47,500 nt of DNA from Prorocentrum cordatum (lineage: Eukaryota > Sar > Dinophyceae > Prorocentrales > Prorocentraceae): assembly GCA_963575745.1 (NCBI GenBank), contig CAUYUJ010003991.1:276488-323987 (forward strand), in the 5' to 3' direction. The notes beneath the pieces are model-generated. The model was given only the letters and a program-made list of their open reading frames with translations. It did not search any database and was not told the origin of the DNA. Positions 21,550 to 31,269 of this stretch are shown in pieces. Numbering within the stretch: the first letter of the stretch is position 1; the number at the start of each line of letters is the position of its first letter. The position numbers and the translations under genes were made by a program.

Positions 21550-21962
21550 TGCAGTTATCTTGGGAAAGGAGGGGGAGGCAGGAGGAGTAAACAGGGGACG
21601 AGGAGAACGTGGAAGAAGAGAGGATGTAAGGAGAACGTGGAGAGAGAAAAGGAGGAGGAGCAGGAGGACGAGGGGGAGGAGGGGGAGGAGGGGGAGGAGG
21701 AGGACGAGGAGGGGGAGGAGGGGGAGGATGATGATGATGGACGACAATGGGAGGACGATGATGGAGGCCGATGAGGGGGAGGACGACAATGGGAGGACGA
21801 TGATGGAAGGATGAGGGGGGGAGAGGGAGGACGAGGAAGAAGAGGAGGAGGAGGAGGACGAGGTGGAGGAGGACGATGACGATGACGATGGGGACGAGGA
21901 CGAGGACGAGGAAGAGGAGGAGGAGGAGGAGGAGGAGGAGGAGGAGGAGGAGGAGGAGGAAG
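21550..21962 (+). repeat. purine-rich GGA/GAC/GAT tract
   Basis: Nearly all purines, with GGAGGA, GACGAT and GATGAT words. It encodes Asp/Glu-rich or Arg/Gly-rich low-complexity chains in different frames. At its 3' end one frame leaves the acidic run into SAIDKEGGGHEVRWLYDARV, then ARARPLSVIRNCGV (to about 22070), a possible exon with an acidic N-terminal side and a GTGTAT donor-like site. Confidence 0.6.
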
Positions 21963-22074
21963 AGAGCGCCATCGACAAGGAAGGTGGGGGCCACGAGGTC
22001 CGTTGGCTCTACGACGCCCGCGTCGCTCGCGCCCGCCCCCTTTCTGTTATCCGCAATTGCGGGGTGCTACGTGT

Positions 22075-22242
22075 ATATATATATATATGTGTATACATGT
22101 ATTGAACATCTGTTTTCTGAGATGAGTTGTTACTTCATATTCGTTCCCAGGAAAGAAGTGGGCGACTGATTCTGTAATAAACAGGGCTTGTTTTATAACG
22201 CTATATGTTTTTTTACTAATGTGCCGGAAATCGTGTTTTCAG
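22075..22242 (+). other. probable 3' half of an intron: TA repeat, branch-point-like TACTAAT, acceptor
   Basis: AT-rich sequence with TACTAAT at 22214-22220, which resembles the eukaryotic branch-point consensus. It is followed 22 nt later by the acceptor CGTGTTTTCAG ending at 22242. This is the clearest 3' splice site in the window and fixes transcription of this segment to the plus strand. Confidence 0.5.
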
Positions 22243-22348
22243 AAATGCCAGTCTTGAACTAGGCGCCGCCGTGGGATTCGGTGACCTCGTCGCCGCGGTG
22301 GGTCGCACGGCCACAACGGCAGGGGGCTCAATTGAGGAGGGGGCATAG
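22243..22348 (+). CDS. candidate exon after the TACTAAT acceptor
   Basis: In one phase the sequence reads NASLELGAAVGFGDLVAAVG, then RTATTAGGSIEEGA and a TAG near 22346, as a last coding exon would. A GTGAGT donor at 22358 suggests that the transcribed exon might extend past the stop. The two other phases stop within six codons. Which phase joins the upstream exon is unknown, so the product is only tentative. Confidence 0.35.
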
Positions 22349-22565
22349 ACGTTATCGGTGAGTGAACGGCGCAGAGACCTCATGCACGTTCGCAGCCAGG
22401 AGTGAATGCGCGGTCAGAGCAGCCACATTGCAGGCGTGCTCTACGCGAGGGTGCGGATCGAGTCCCCAGTTGCTTCGAAGGTGGGTTTGGCCTCCGACGT
22501 CGTTGGTTAACAAAACGTAGCTTGACTGAAGTCTGGCTCCGCCCCTGCCGCTGCCGCTGCGGAAG

Positions 22566-22690
22566 GGCAGCCCGAGAGCTGCGGTGCGCGCAGGACTTGC
22601 AGGAGCAGCTGGGCCCGCTGCAGGAGCGCCTCGCCGAGGCGTGCCAGGACAGGGACAGGCGGCCGCCGGGGGCCTCCCAGGGGCGGGGGT
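22566..22690 (+). CDS. candidate coiled-coil exon
   Basis: The plus strand reads AARELRCAQDLQEQLGPLQE, then RLAEACQDRDRRP, a heptad-patterned helix resembling the candidates at 14815 and 39644. The splice boundaries are not clear. It may belong to the same gene as the others. Confidence 0.35.
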
Positions 22691-22869
22691 CGGGGGGCGG
22701 TCAGCCAGAACAGGACAGGGCGCCGATGCCGGTGCCCGTTCCTGGTTTCTAACATTTTGGGCCTCCTGGGAGGCCTTCGTCGCCACGGCCGGATTCGCTT
22801 CGAAGTCCTGGTCAGAACGCACCCTGGGAGAGATCCGGGGAGTAGCGGTATCGGCATGCTTTGGATAGG

Positions 22870-23165
22870 CGGTTCGGAGTTCGAGGTTTTCCAATGTTTG
22901 CGTCAGTTTTTCTGGTCTTTCAGGGGTGCCCTGATCGCCCCGACTGGCCGCCGGAGACCCGAGTTTATGACCCGACGACGAGGATCATTTTCGGTGGATG
23001 TGCGTAGGGAGGGATGCATCGATTCCGAATCGCCCATTCGTTGCCGATAGGGGCCTGATAGCCCCCACGCCCAGGAACGTGCGGAATTTGCAATCGGGGG
23101 CCTGTCGACGATCTGTCGGCGATGTATCGCTGACTCATGCTCGATGTTCCCCCCCTGGTGAGCTG
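22870..23165 (+). repeat. dispersed repeat family R1, long copy (plus)
   Basis: Collinear with the inverted copy at 15885-16205: shared GACGACGAGGATCA, GAATCGCCCATTCGTTGCCG, GCCTGATAGCCC and GTCGGCGATGTATCGC. Confidence 0.7.
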
Positions 23166-23214
23166 GTCGCCCCTGGACATTCCCCCTCGGGGGGACCGGG
23201 GTGGGGTCCGGTCA

Positions 23215-23512
23215 GCGAGGCGCGCCAGCACGGGGGCCAGGGAGGTGGCGGGGAGAGAAGGAGGGGGGAGGGCGGTGAGTTCACCGAATTCGGATAGCGG
23301 AGGAGGAGGAGGGGGAGGGGGGGGAGGGGGAGGAGGAGGAGGATCAGGAGGAGGAGGAGGAGGAGGAGGAGGAGGAGGAAGGGGAGGAGGGGGAGGGGGA
23401 GGAGGAGGAGGATCAGGAGGAGGAGGAGGAGGAGGAGGAGACGCAGGATGAGGATGAGGATGAGGAGGAGGAGGAGGAGGAGGAGGAGGAGGAGGAGGAG
23501 GAGGAGGAGTGG
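23215..23512 (+). repeat. (GGA)n purine tract
   Basis: Interrupted GGA/GAG triplets, essentially pure from about 23298. Confidence 0.95.
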
Positions 23513-23519
23513 GCGTGGG

Positions 23520-23658
23520 AGGAAGAGCAATAGCCTTCCCCTCCCCCATTGCTCCTTCCCTCCCTTCCTTCCCGCATTCCCTTCCTCCTCGCTGGATGTT
23601 GTGTTCCTGTCTCCCTCCTCTTCCTGTTTTAGAGGCTGCGCTAATTACACGTGGCGGG
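23520..23658 (+). other. polypyrimidine tract, acceptor and possible micro-exon
   Basis: A C/T-rich tract to 23632 ends CCTGTTTTAG. The next 26 bases (reading GCANYTWR) are followed by GTGAGG, a good donor. If real, this is a micro-exon. Confidence 0.3.
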
Positions 23659-23669
23659 TGAGGAAGATG

Positions 23670-24065
23670 TGCCCCCGAGGGGGATACGATCGCAGACGAA
23701 GAAGGCGGGTATCGAGGGTGTGGTATGTATAGATGTTGATGAACGCGCGAGCGGATACGAGCGAGCAGTCTCACAGTCATTGAGTTCTCATTACTAAACA
23801 ATTGCTCCTGTTGGACCTCGTATGTGCGCTTTGGCGCACTCTCCATGGCGCCGGCTGCATTTTCTTTGACATTGCGGCTCACGCTCAACCGTTTGGGGGG
23901 AACGCCCAAACCAGATCCAAGCAACAACAACAACAACAATCATGCCAAGACTGTTCGCCCTTATCTGCTCGAGTGTCCAATAACCCGTATTTCCCAAACC
24001 CGCGATACCCGCCCTCTTCGTCTTCGATCCAGCCCCTTTTGGGGGGTATACCTTTCTTCCCTGCA
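23670..24065. repeat. inverted pair of dispersed repeat family R3
   Basis: A minus-oriented copy at 23670-23735 (GACGAAGAAGGCGGGTATCG on the plus strand) mirrors a plus-oriented copy at about 23945-24065 (CGATACCCGCCCTCTTCGTC). Arms are about 65 bp with about 210 bp between. Further plus copies lie at 25525-25655 and 26955-27075. Confidence 0.65.
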
Positions 24066-24199
24066 GGCCGGGGCCCGGCAAGTGGCGGGGCGGCCGCGGA
24101 CCGTCGGCCTGGCCAGCGGCAGCGCTGATCGGCGGGGCGGCCGCGGACCGTCGACCCGACCCCAAAAGGGACGGACAGAGGACCGACCACGAGGACGAC

Positions 24200-24222
24200 G
24201 ACGACGAATTTGACGACGACGG

Positions 24223-24255
<33 letters not shown>

Positions 24256-24284
24256 GCGAAAGCGAGAGCGAGAGAGAACGACAG
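24200..24284 (+). repeat. (GAC)n microsatellite
   Basis: GAC/GACGAC and CGA triplets, then GAGCGAAAGCGAGAGCGAGA. Confidence 0.85.
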
Positions 24285-25060
24285 CAGGGCCACGAAGGAC
24301 GCGAAGTAGGCCACGAAGGGCGACAGCGGGGACACGAAGGGAATGCGTATGGGGCCACGAAGAGCGCGAACGAGCAGAGGCCACGAAGGGCAAATAATGC
24401 GGGGCCACAGAAGGCAACGATGGGGCCACTGAGGGTTGCAACTGGGCCACGTAGGACAGTGATAGGGGGCCACAAGCGGCGACAGCGGGGCCACGAAGGG
24501 CATGCACATGGGGCCACAACGGGCGCGAACGAGCGGGGGCCACGAAGGGCATACGTATGTTGGGCCGCGGAGGCCAAGGACGGGGCCACTGAGGGCAGCA
24601 ACGGGGCCACGAAGGGCAGCAAGGGGGCCACGAATGGCTGCAACGGGGCCACGAAGGGCATGCATATACGGCCACCACGGGCGCGAACGAGCGGGGGCCA
24701 CGAAGGGCATACATATATGGGGCCACGAATGGCAGTGAGGGGGCCACGAAGGGTTGCAACGGGGCCATGAATCAAAACGAGGGGGCCACGAAGGGCTGCA
24801 ACGGGGCCACGAAGGGCAGCGAGGGGGCCACGAAGGGCTGCAACGGGGCCACGAATTATTGCAACGGGGCCACGAAGGGCAGCGAGGAGGCCACGAGGGG
24901 CTGCAACGGGGCCACGAAACAAAACGATGGGGCCACGAATGGCTGCAACGGGGCCACGAAGGGCAGCGAGGGGGCCACGAGGGGCTGCAACGGGGCCACG
25001 AATCAAAACGAGGGGACCACGAAGGGCTGCAACGGGGCCACGGAGGGCAGCGAGATGCCG
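24285..25060 (+). repeat. 21-bp tandem array, about 36 copies
   Basis: Core GGGGCCACGAAGGG followed by a variable heptamer (CTGCAAC, CAGCGAG, CATGCAC and others); some units carry AATCAAAAC instead. In one plus frame each unit is a seven-residue GATKGCN-type repeat; on the minus strand it reads LRGPVAA. The period is divisible by three and frames are long on both strands, so coding is not supported by openness alone. Confidence 0.92.
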
Positions 25061-25074
25061 ATTCCTAGGTAATC

Positions 25075-25345
25075 TGTGAGGGAGTCCTAAGCGTGAGCGT
25101 GACTCCTGGGTGCCTGGGTGTCGGGAGCGCGGCGCTGGATTAAATCGCAGAACATTCCAACGCAAGGGCGCTATTCGTCAGTAGATTGCAAGCAAGTCTC
25201 CAGCGAGAGCGCGATCCCAGAGCGCCGGGAAAGCGATTCCTGAATCAATTGTAAGGAAGTCCCAAGCGAGAGCACGATTCCTGAATAACATGCGAGGTGT
25301 CTCGGGAGGAAGCGGGGGTCCTGGCTAAATTGTGAGGAAGTTCGA
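25075..25345 (+). repeat. degenerate ~48-bp repeat, first block
   Basis: Imperfect units built on TCCTGAATAAATTGTGAGGA, AGTCTCAAGCGAGAGC and GCGATTCCTGA. The same family resumes at 26160-26690. Confidence 0.7.
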
Positions 25346-25655
25346 AGCCGTTGTTGTTGTAACCCGGGGGCCAGGGTCCCAGTTTGAGCATCAAGACTCC
25401 CCCTGTCAAAAAACAGGGCGCGAGCGTCGAGGGGTACACTTTGATTGAGAAAAAACAGTATGCACCGGTGGGGGATCAACACCCATTATTTTTCCAGAAA
25501 TGAAAGTTCAGCAACCACAACAAACATTCTAAGACTGTTCGCCATTACTTGCCCGTGTGTTATTCAAAACGAGTTCCCTACACCCTCGATGCCCGCCCTT
25601 TTTGTCTTCGGTCACACCCCCTTTGGGGGGATTCTCTCTCTTTGCGGGGGGCGGC
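25345..25655 (+). repeat. duplicated module (copy 1) including R3
   Basis: Contains GCCGTTGTTGTTGTAACC, then GGGCGCGAGCGTCGAGGGGT, ACACTTTGATTGAGAAAA and the R3 core. The same order reappears at 26676-27075, so a module of about 310-400 bp has been duplicated. Confidence 0.75.
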
Positions 25656-25739
25656 GGGCTTAGACAGTCGGGCAAACCTGAACGGGCGGACATTTCTTCG
25701 TGGGCGTACATGTGCCCGCCGTTTGATTTTTTGTGGGCC

Positions 25740-25860
25740 CTGCTAACAGAGGAGGGGGAAAACGAGAGATAGTGGGAGGAAGGGAAGGGGAGAGACGACG
25801 GAAGAGAGACAACGCCAGGAGAGAAGGAGCGAAGAGGGGGGCGGTTGATTAGATGCAGAA

Positions 25861-25907
<47 letters not shown>

Positions 25908-25939
25908 CACATACGAGAGGTAGAAACAGAGAGACTGAT

Positions 25940-25971
<32 letters not shown>

Positions 25972-26160
25972 ACGAGAGAGAGAGAGAGAGAGAAAACAAA
26001 AAAAGAGGAAAGGAGGAGGCAGGAGAAGGGGAGGTAGAAGGGAGGAGGGAGAGGAGATAGAGGGATAGGGCAGATAGGCATAAGGATGAGGGAAGGGAGG
26101 AGGGAGAGAGAAGGGAAGAGAGGAAGGAGGAGGGAGGAGGGAGAGGGAGGAGGAAAAGGA
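25740..26160 (+). repeat. purine tract with (GA)n
   Basis: Almost pure purines; (GA)n at about 25862-25902 and 25940-25995. Confidence 0.95.
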
Positions 26161-26690
26161 AGGTAAGAGCGTGGACGTTCGAGAAAGTCCTAGGCGAAAG
26201 CGCCGTTCCTGAAGGAAGTCTCGGGCGGGAGCCCACGACGGGCGGGCGATCCCTTGACGGGCGGGTCGGGCAGATGGGACATTCAAGCGGATGCCTAAGT
26301 ATGGCGGGAGCGCGATTTCGAAGTAAATTGTGACGGCGTCCTTGGTGCAGCGTATTTCCTGAGCGTCGACAGCGCGATTTCTGAATCAATGGCATGGAAG
26401 CCGCAGGCGAGAGCGCAATTCCTGAAGAAACTGTGAGGGGTTCTCTGGCGGGAGCGGGGGTCTTGGCTAAATTGCGAGGAAGTATTGATTCACTTGCGAG
26501 GAACTCTCAAGCGGGAGAGCCGTTCCTGAGTAAATGTTGAGGAAGTCTCAGATGGGAGTGGGGTCCTGATTAAATTGCGAAGATGTCATAGGCGGGAGCA
26601 CCGATCCTGAGTAAATTGTGAGAAAGTCTCAGGCGAGAGCGGGGATCCTGAGTAAATTTGGAGGAAGTATCAGGCGGGAGCCGTTGTTGT
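26160..26690 (+). repeat. degenerate ~48-bp repeat, second block
   Basis: About ten units of the TGAGTAAATTGTGAGGAAGT / CTCAGGCGGGAGC type, with drifting lengths. Confidence 0.75.
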
Positions 26691-26850
26691 TGCAATCCAG
26701 GGGGCCAGGGGTACAGTTTGACCAGAAAAGTTTTCCTTGACAGGAAAAAAAACAGAGTGCGAGCGTCGAGGGGCACACTTTGATTGAGAAAAGCAGCATG
26801 CACCAGTGAGGGGGATTATCAATAAGAGTTCAACCACAAAAACAACACAA

Positions 26851-26907
<57 letters not shown>

Positions 26908-27075
26908 ACACAACACCAATATCAGCAGCAGCAACAACAAACACAACAACACTCAGTTTGATATTGTTCGCTCTTATCTGCCCGCGTACCATTCAACATG
27001 TACATTCCAAACCCTCGATACCCACCCTCTTCGTCTTCGGTTGTACCCTCGTAGGGGTATGCCTTTCCGACCTTC
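26676..27075 (+). repeat. duplicated module (copy 2) with (CAA)n and R3
   Basis: Shares GAGCGTCGAGGGGCACACTT and the R3 core with copy 1. It differs mainly by a (CAA)n expansion at about 26836-26910. Confidence 0.75.
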
Positions 27076-27774
27076 ACGTGTATTTCATGCAGTTTCTAAG
27101 GCAGGGGAAGAGTGGACGGACGGAAGGACGGGACAAGGGAAGGCGGGCTGCTGAAGCGTCCGTCATGAATCGCAAGGAAGTCTCGAGCGATAGCGCGACT
27201 CCCAGGCACACCTGGAGCCGCCTTAGGCCCTCCAGGGGCAGTAGCCCGCCCCCACCGGGCCTGAGGTCTGGCCGGATCAGGTTTCTATGTGCATATGATT
27301 TCTCTGTTTTGGGACATCTATATGTATCCCCCACCTTGGCATCCACACCGATCCCCTCCAGTTATGCCCGTAGCGGTGATCCAAGCAGATCGCTGGGAGA
27401 GACATTGGAACACTCCGCCATCCTCGAGCCTCGCGGCCCGCGCCGCTGGGCCTGCCCTGTTTTTCCGGCCGCGGGGGCTCCGGGCCGTCGCTTCGGGGCG
27501 AGTGGTGGCCGCCGGCTGCCTCGCGCTGCTGCATTCAGCGTCTGAGCGGGGCCTCGAGCCCAGGCACAAAGATATCGGCAGAGGGTTTTTCGCTGTTTTC
27601 AGCCTGCAGGGGCCCTCACCGGGCCCCAGGGCCGTCAGCAAGAACGACTCGGGATGAAACACCGATCCCGGGGAACGGGTCGGGGCTTCTGGGGGTCGAC
27701 ATTGCGAACAAATCGTGACGCACAGGGTCTGGGAAGGGAGGCCCCCGTCCGTGCGGTCTGGTCTCACTTGCCTG
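27076..27774. other. no recognised gene
   Basis: GC-rich sequence without a recognised family; overlapping open frames on both strands are not distinguishable from composition. Confidence 0.35.
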
Positions 27775-27862
27775 GCGCGCGTGAGGAGCGTCAGCTGCGC
27801 ACGCTCGTGGAAGAGGAAGAGGCGAAGCGCGTGGAAGGGGCAGGAGAAGGAGGGGAAGTTAG
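27775..27862 (+). CDS. candidate charged coiled-coil exon
   Basis: Reads AREERQLRTLVEEEEAKRVE, then GAGEGG, before purine-rich sequence. The acceptor is not evident. It resembles the other helical exon candidates and could equally be low-complexity chance coding. Confidence 0.25.
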
Positions 27863-27871
27863 AATGAGAAG

Positions 27872-27955
27872 CACCTGCATTAACGTAAACCTTCAGAGCT
27901 CCGCGCGGATTTCTTGGATCTACGCTGGACCCCCCTCCCTGGCGCGCGCCGCCGC
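27872..27955 (+). repeat. dispersed repeat family R2 copy
   Basis: GCATTAACGTAAACCTTCAG, then GCGCGGATTTCTTGGATC and CTGGACCCCCCTCCCTGGCG: the best-preserved R2 copy. Confidence 0.65.
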
Positions 27956-28679
27956 CGTTCCGCTGTCTGCCTTGCTGCTGTCTTGCTCCTCATGCCTTCC
28001 TCGTGCACGGCACTGTTGTGAGCACCGCGGGCACATCGTTTTTCAGAGAAGCGCTCAGCAGCAGGAGTATTACGCAGGAGCAGGCTGAAAAGGAGCACGC
28101 GTGAGCGTATGTATGTGCGGGGGGAGTACGTAGAAGAAGCATGTTGAAGATGTGGAGCACGTCTAAGAAAGAAGCCGAGGAGAAGGAGGAAGCAGGGCCA
28201 CAGTCCGATTCGGAGTCAGCGCAGAAGGGGGCATGATGAGGAGCCCCAGGATCCAGACGATCACGTAATTGCGTTGGGTGGGACAGAAAATGTTGAGCAT
28301 GATTGATGAAATGAGAATAAGGACGGACGTGATCATTGGCAAAGGCGGCAGGACGCAGGACAGGCGGGAAGACGATACGGAGGAGGGGGAGCAGGAGGAC
28401 GTGGAGCGTAGGAAGGATCATGTGCGGCTGAGCGGAAGGGGGCGAATAGGCGGATGAGGGCGAAAATGATAGCAGGAGGGGAATGGGGAGGAAGATGCGT
28501 TATGCAGCTGCATGGGGCAGCAGGAGGAGAAGGAGGAGGAGCAAGATGGGCAGGAGGGATATGATGAAGAGGAGCAGGATGAACATGCGGGGGATGAGTA
28601 TTGAGGGTGAGCATCTATTTGCGGATACTCATCATCAGCAGGAAGACGAGGAAGGGATGCCGACAGGATCATGTTTATG
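27956..28679. other. purine-rich region, no recognised gene
   Basis: AGGAG- and GAAGA-rich from about 28130; nothing else is supported. Confidence 0.4.
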
Positions 28680-29263
28680 ATGAAATGATGCTGAAAATAG
28701 TGATGATGAGATGATGAGGGTGTTGATGATTATGATGATGGTGGTGGTGGTGATCATTTTGATGGTGGTAGTTATGATGATGGTGATGATGATAGTGCTG
28801 GTGGGAAAGAGGATGCGACGATGATGTTGATGCTGAGGTTGATGCTAATGGTGGTGATGAAATGATGATGATGCTGATGATGTTGATGCTGCTGATGATG
28901 ACGATGATGGTGGTGTTGGTGATGATGATGAGGAGTGGGCGAGAGGGAGCAGACTGAGGGTGATGATGATATCATGATGATGATGATGGTGATGGTGATG
29001 ATGATGATGAGTACAAGGGTGAGGATGATGATGATGATGGTGGTGAGGAGGAAGAGAGAGGAGGAGGAGTTATGCTGATGATGATGATGATGTTGATGAA
29101 GAGGATGATGAGGATGACGAGGCTGAAGAATATGATGATGAACATGATGATGATGATGCTGATGAGGATGGCGATGATGATGCTGACAATGATGATGCTG
29201 CTGATGATGTTGATGATGATGACGACGTCGACGATGAGGTTGATGATGCTGCTGATGATGCTT

Positions 29264-29325
<62 letters not shown>

Positions 29326-29517
29326 GAATAGGAGGCTTATGCTGCTGTTGTTGATGATGCTGCTGATGATGATGGTGGTTGCGGTGTTGGTGGTGATGCT
29401 CCTGCTGAAGAGTAGGAGGAGGAGGGGAGGAGGAGGAGGACGAGGAAGAGGAGAACAGTACGATGCTGAGGATCAGGATGAGGACGATGCTGATGTTGAT
29501 GATGTTGCTGATGATGC

Positions 29518-29603
<86 letters not shown>

Positions 29604-29716
29604 GGTGATGCTGATGCTGGTGATGATGGTGTTGGTGAGGACGAACATGATGTTTCTGATGATGTTGATATGGTTGATGATGGTGTTGGTGATGACGTTG
29701 ATGATGCTGCGGCTGC

Positions 29717-29751
<35 letters not shown>

Positions 29752-29965
29752 GCGATGCTGTTGATGCTGATGGTGGTGGTGTTGATGATGATGGTGAGGA
29801 TGAGGATAATGCTGATTGATGCTGATGCAGATGCTAAGCATGCTGCTGCTGATGATGATCATGATGAAGATGATGACGATACTGATTCGGATGATGATGA
29901 GGAGGAGGAAGAGGAGAAGGAGCAGGATTACGATAAGGAGGGGGAGGACGGTGAGGAGGAAGCGT
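28680..29965 (+). repeat. (GAT)n microsatellite complex, about 1.3 kb
   Basis: GAT triplets interrupted by GCT, GTT, GGT and GAG variants. Pure runs lie at about 29260-29327 and 29519-29600. Plus frames give poly-Asp or poly-Met chains and the minus strand poly-His or poly-Ser; none is convincing as a gene. Confidence 0.95.
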
Positions 29966-30100
29966 GGTAACTTCGCCTTGGCGCGTTTGATATTCCTTTT
30001 AGCGCGTCGCCAGTGCTGCTGGATGCGGTGCCTTGGATCCTCTGACGGTCGTGCTTTGAATGCTGCCAGCTATTTTCCCCCCCTTTTCCCCTCGCCACCC
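29966..30100 (+). other. short unique spacer
   Basis: One frame reads NFALARLIFLLARRQCCWMR between low-complexity tracts; possible small exon, no splice support. Confidence 0.2.
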
Positions 30101-30640
30101 AGAGAGGGGGGGAGGAGTTGGAGCACCACCAGCAGCAATATGAGGAGGAAGAGGTTGAGGAGGAAGAGGAGGAGGAGGACTTGGAGGAGGAGGATGAGGA
30201 CCAGGAGGAAGAGAGGAGGAGGAGGAGGAGGAGGTGAGGAGGAGGAGGAGGAGGAGGAGTTGGAGGAGGAGGAGGAGGAAGAGGAAAAGAGGAGGATAAT
30301 CATGATGACGAGGAGGAGGAAGAAGGAGGAGGAGGAGGACGAGGAGGAGGAGGAGGAGGAGGTTGGGGTGGATAATGAGGAAAGGGTGGAAGAGAGGATA
30401 AGGAGACGGCAGAGAAGTACGAACATCAGGATGCTCAGGGGGGACTGCTCAGAGGACTCGGGAGGAGGAAGCTGGGCGAGGAATTGGGAGAGGCCAGGAG
30501 GAGGAGAAGGAGGAGGAGGAGGAGAGAACGATCGAGGACGACGAGCCGAAGGACGAGGGAAATGAGGAGGATGGCGAGGAGGAGGAGGACGACGACGAGG
30601 ATGGCGAGGGCAAGAAGGATGACGCCGGCGACGATGTCAC
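30100..30640 (+). repeat. (GGA)n purine tract
   Basis: GAG/GGA triplets, nearly pure at about 30150-30370, then GACGAGGATGGCGAG-type words. Confidence 0.92.
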
Positions 30641-30769
30641 ATCGGCTGGCCGCCTTCTTGGGGCGCGGGAGCCCGCCCCGCGCCTGGAGGTGGCAGAGGG
30701 AGGCATCGAAGCAGGCCTCCTGGGCCGGAGCAGGGGCGGCCACGAGGGGGCCTTTTCAGGGGCAGCGTT

Positions 30770-30930
30770 AGGGGCGGACAGGCTCAGGCGGGGACGCGTC
30801 GACCCTCAATCGCCCGTTCATCGCCGATGCGGGCCTGATAGTCCACCCCGTACAGGAACTCTGGGGGTCTGTCGCCGATCTATCGGCGATGCATCGCCGA
30901 CTCGGGGTCGATATTTCCGCCCCTGATCCG
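30770..30930 (+). repeat. dispersed repeat family R1 copy
   Basis: CAATCGCCCGTTCATCGCCG, then GGGCCTGATAGTCCACCCCG. The 18-base palindrome TCGCCGATCTATCGGCGA sits at 30872-30889, the most perfect version in the window. Confidence 0.7.
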
Positions 30931-31164
30931 TCCCTAACGTTGTCCCTCATGTTCCTGCGCGGAGGAGGAGGGCTGGCACTTTCTGGATGTCAAATGTGGT
31001 TCAGCCAGGGACTTTTGATCCACCCCCCCAAAAAAGTGCAAGACACTAGCTGCGGTGGCGGGGCAGCGTCCTTGAAGCTCCGTCGCTGTTGTATTTCCGG
31101 TGGGCATGTGTTTCTCGTTGAGCGTCAGTTGTTCGTTATCCGTTCATATCGTATGTATTTGTCA

Positions 31165-31260
31165 CGTTTGGCGCTCGCAGCGCGCTGGGTCCAGCGCCGA
31201 TCCAAGAAATCCGCACGCCTCACTCCCCCGAAAGCGTATGATTATGCAAGTTTGTTCACG
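31165..31260 (-). repeat. dispersed repeat family R2 copy
   Basis: The reverse complement reads TTGCATAATCATACGCTTTC, then GTGCGGATTTCTTGGATCGG and CGCTGGACCCAGCGCGC. Confidence 0.6.
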
Positions 31261-31269
31261 CCGATGTTT

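Noticed and set aside
24285-25060. Possible CRISPR array
   Set aside because: Units are 21 bp with no unique spacers of constant length, in a eukaryotic context; it is a minisatellite.
23885-25165. 426-residue minus-strand frame
   Set aside because: Crosses the 21-bp array and the R3 repeat; repeats of LRGPVAA type, no start context or domain.
28680-29965. Acidic or poly-Met/poly-His proteins
   Set aside because: Direct translation of (GAT)n microsatellite.
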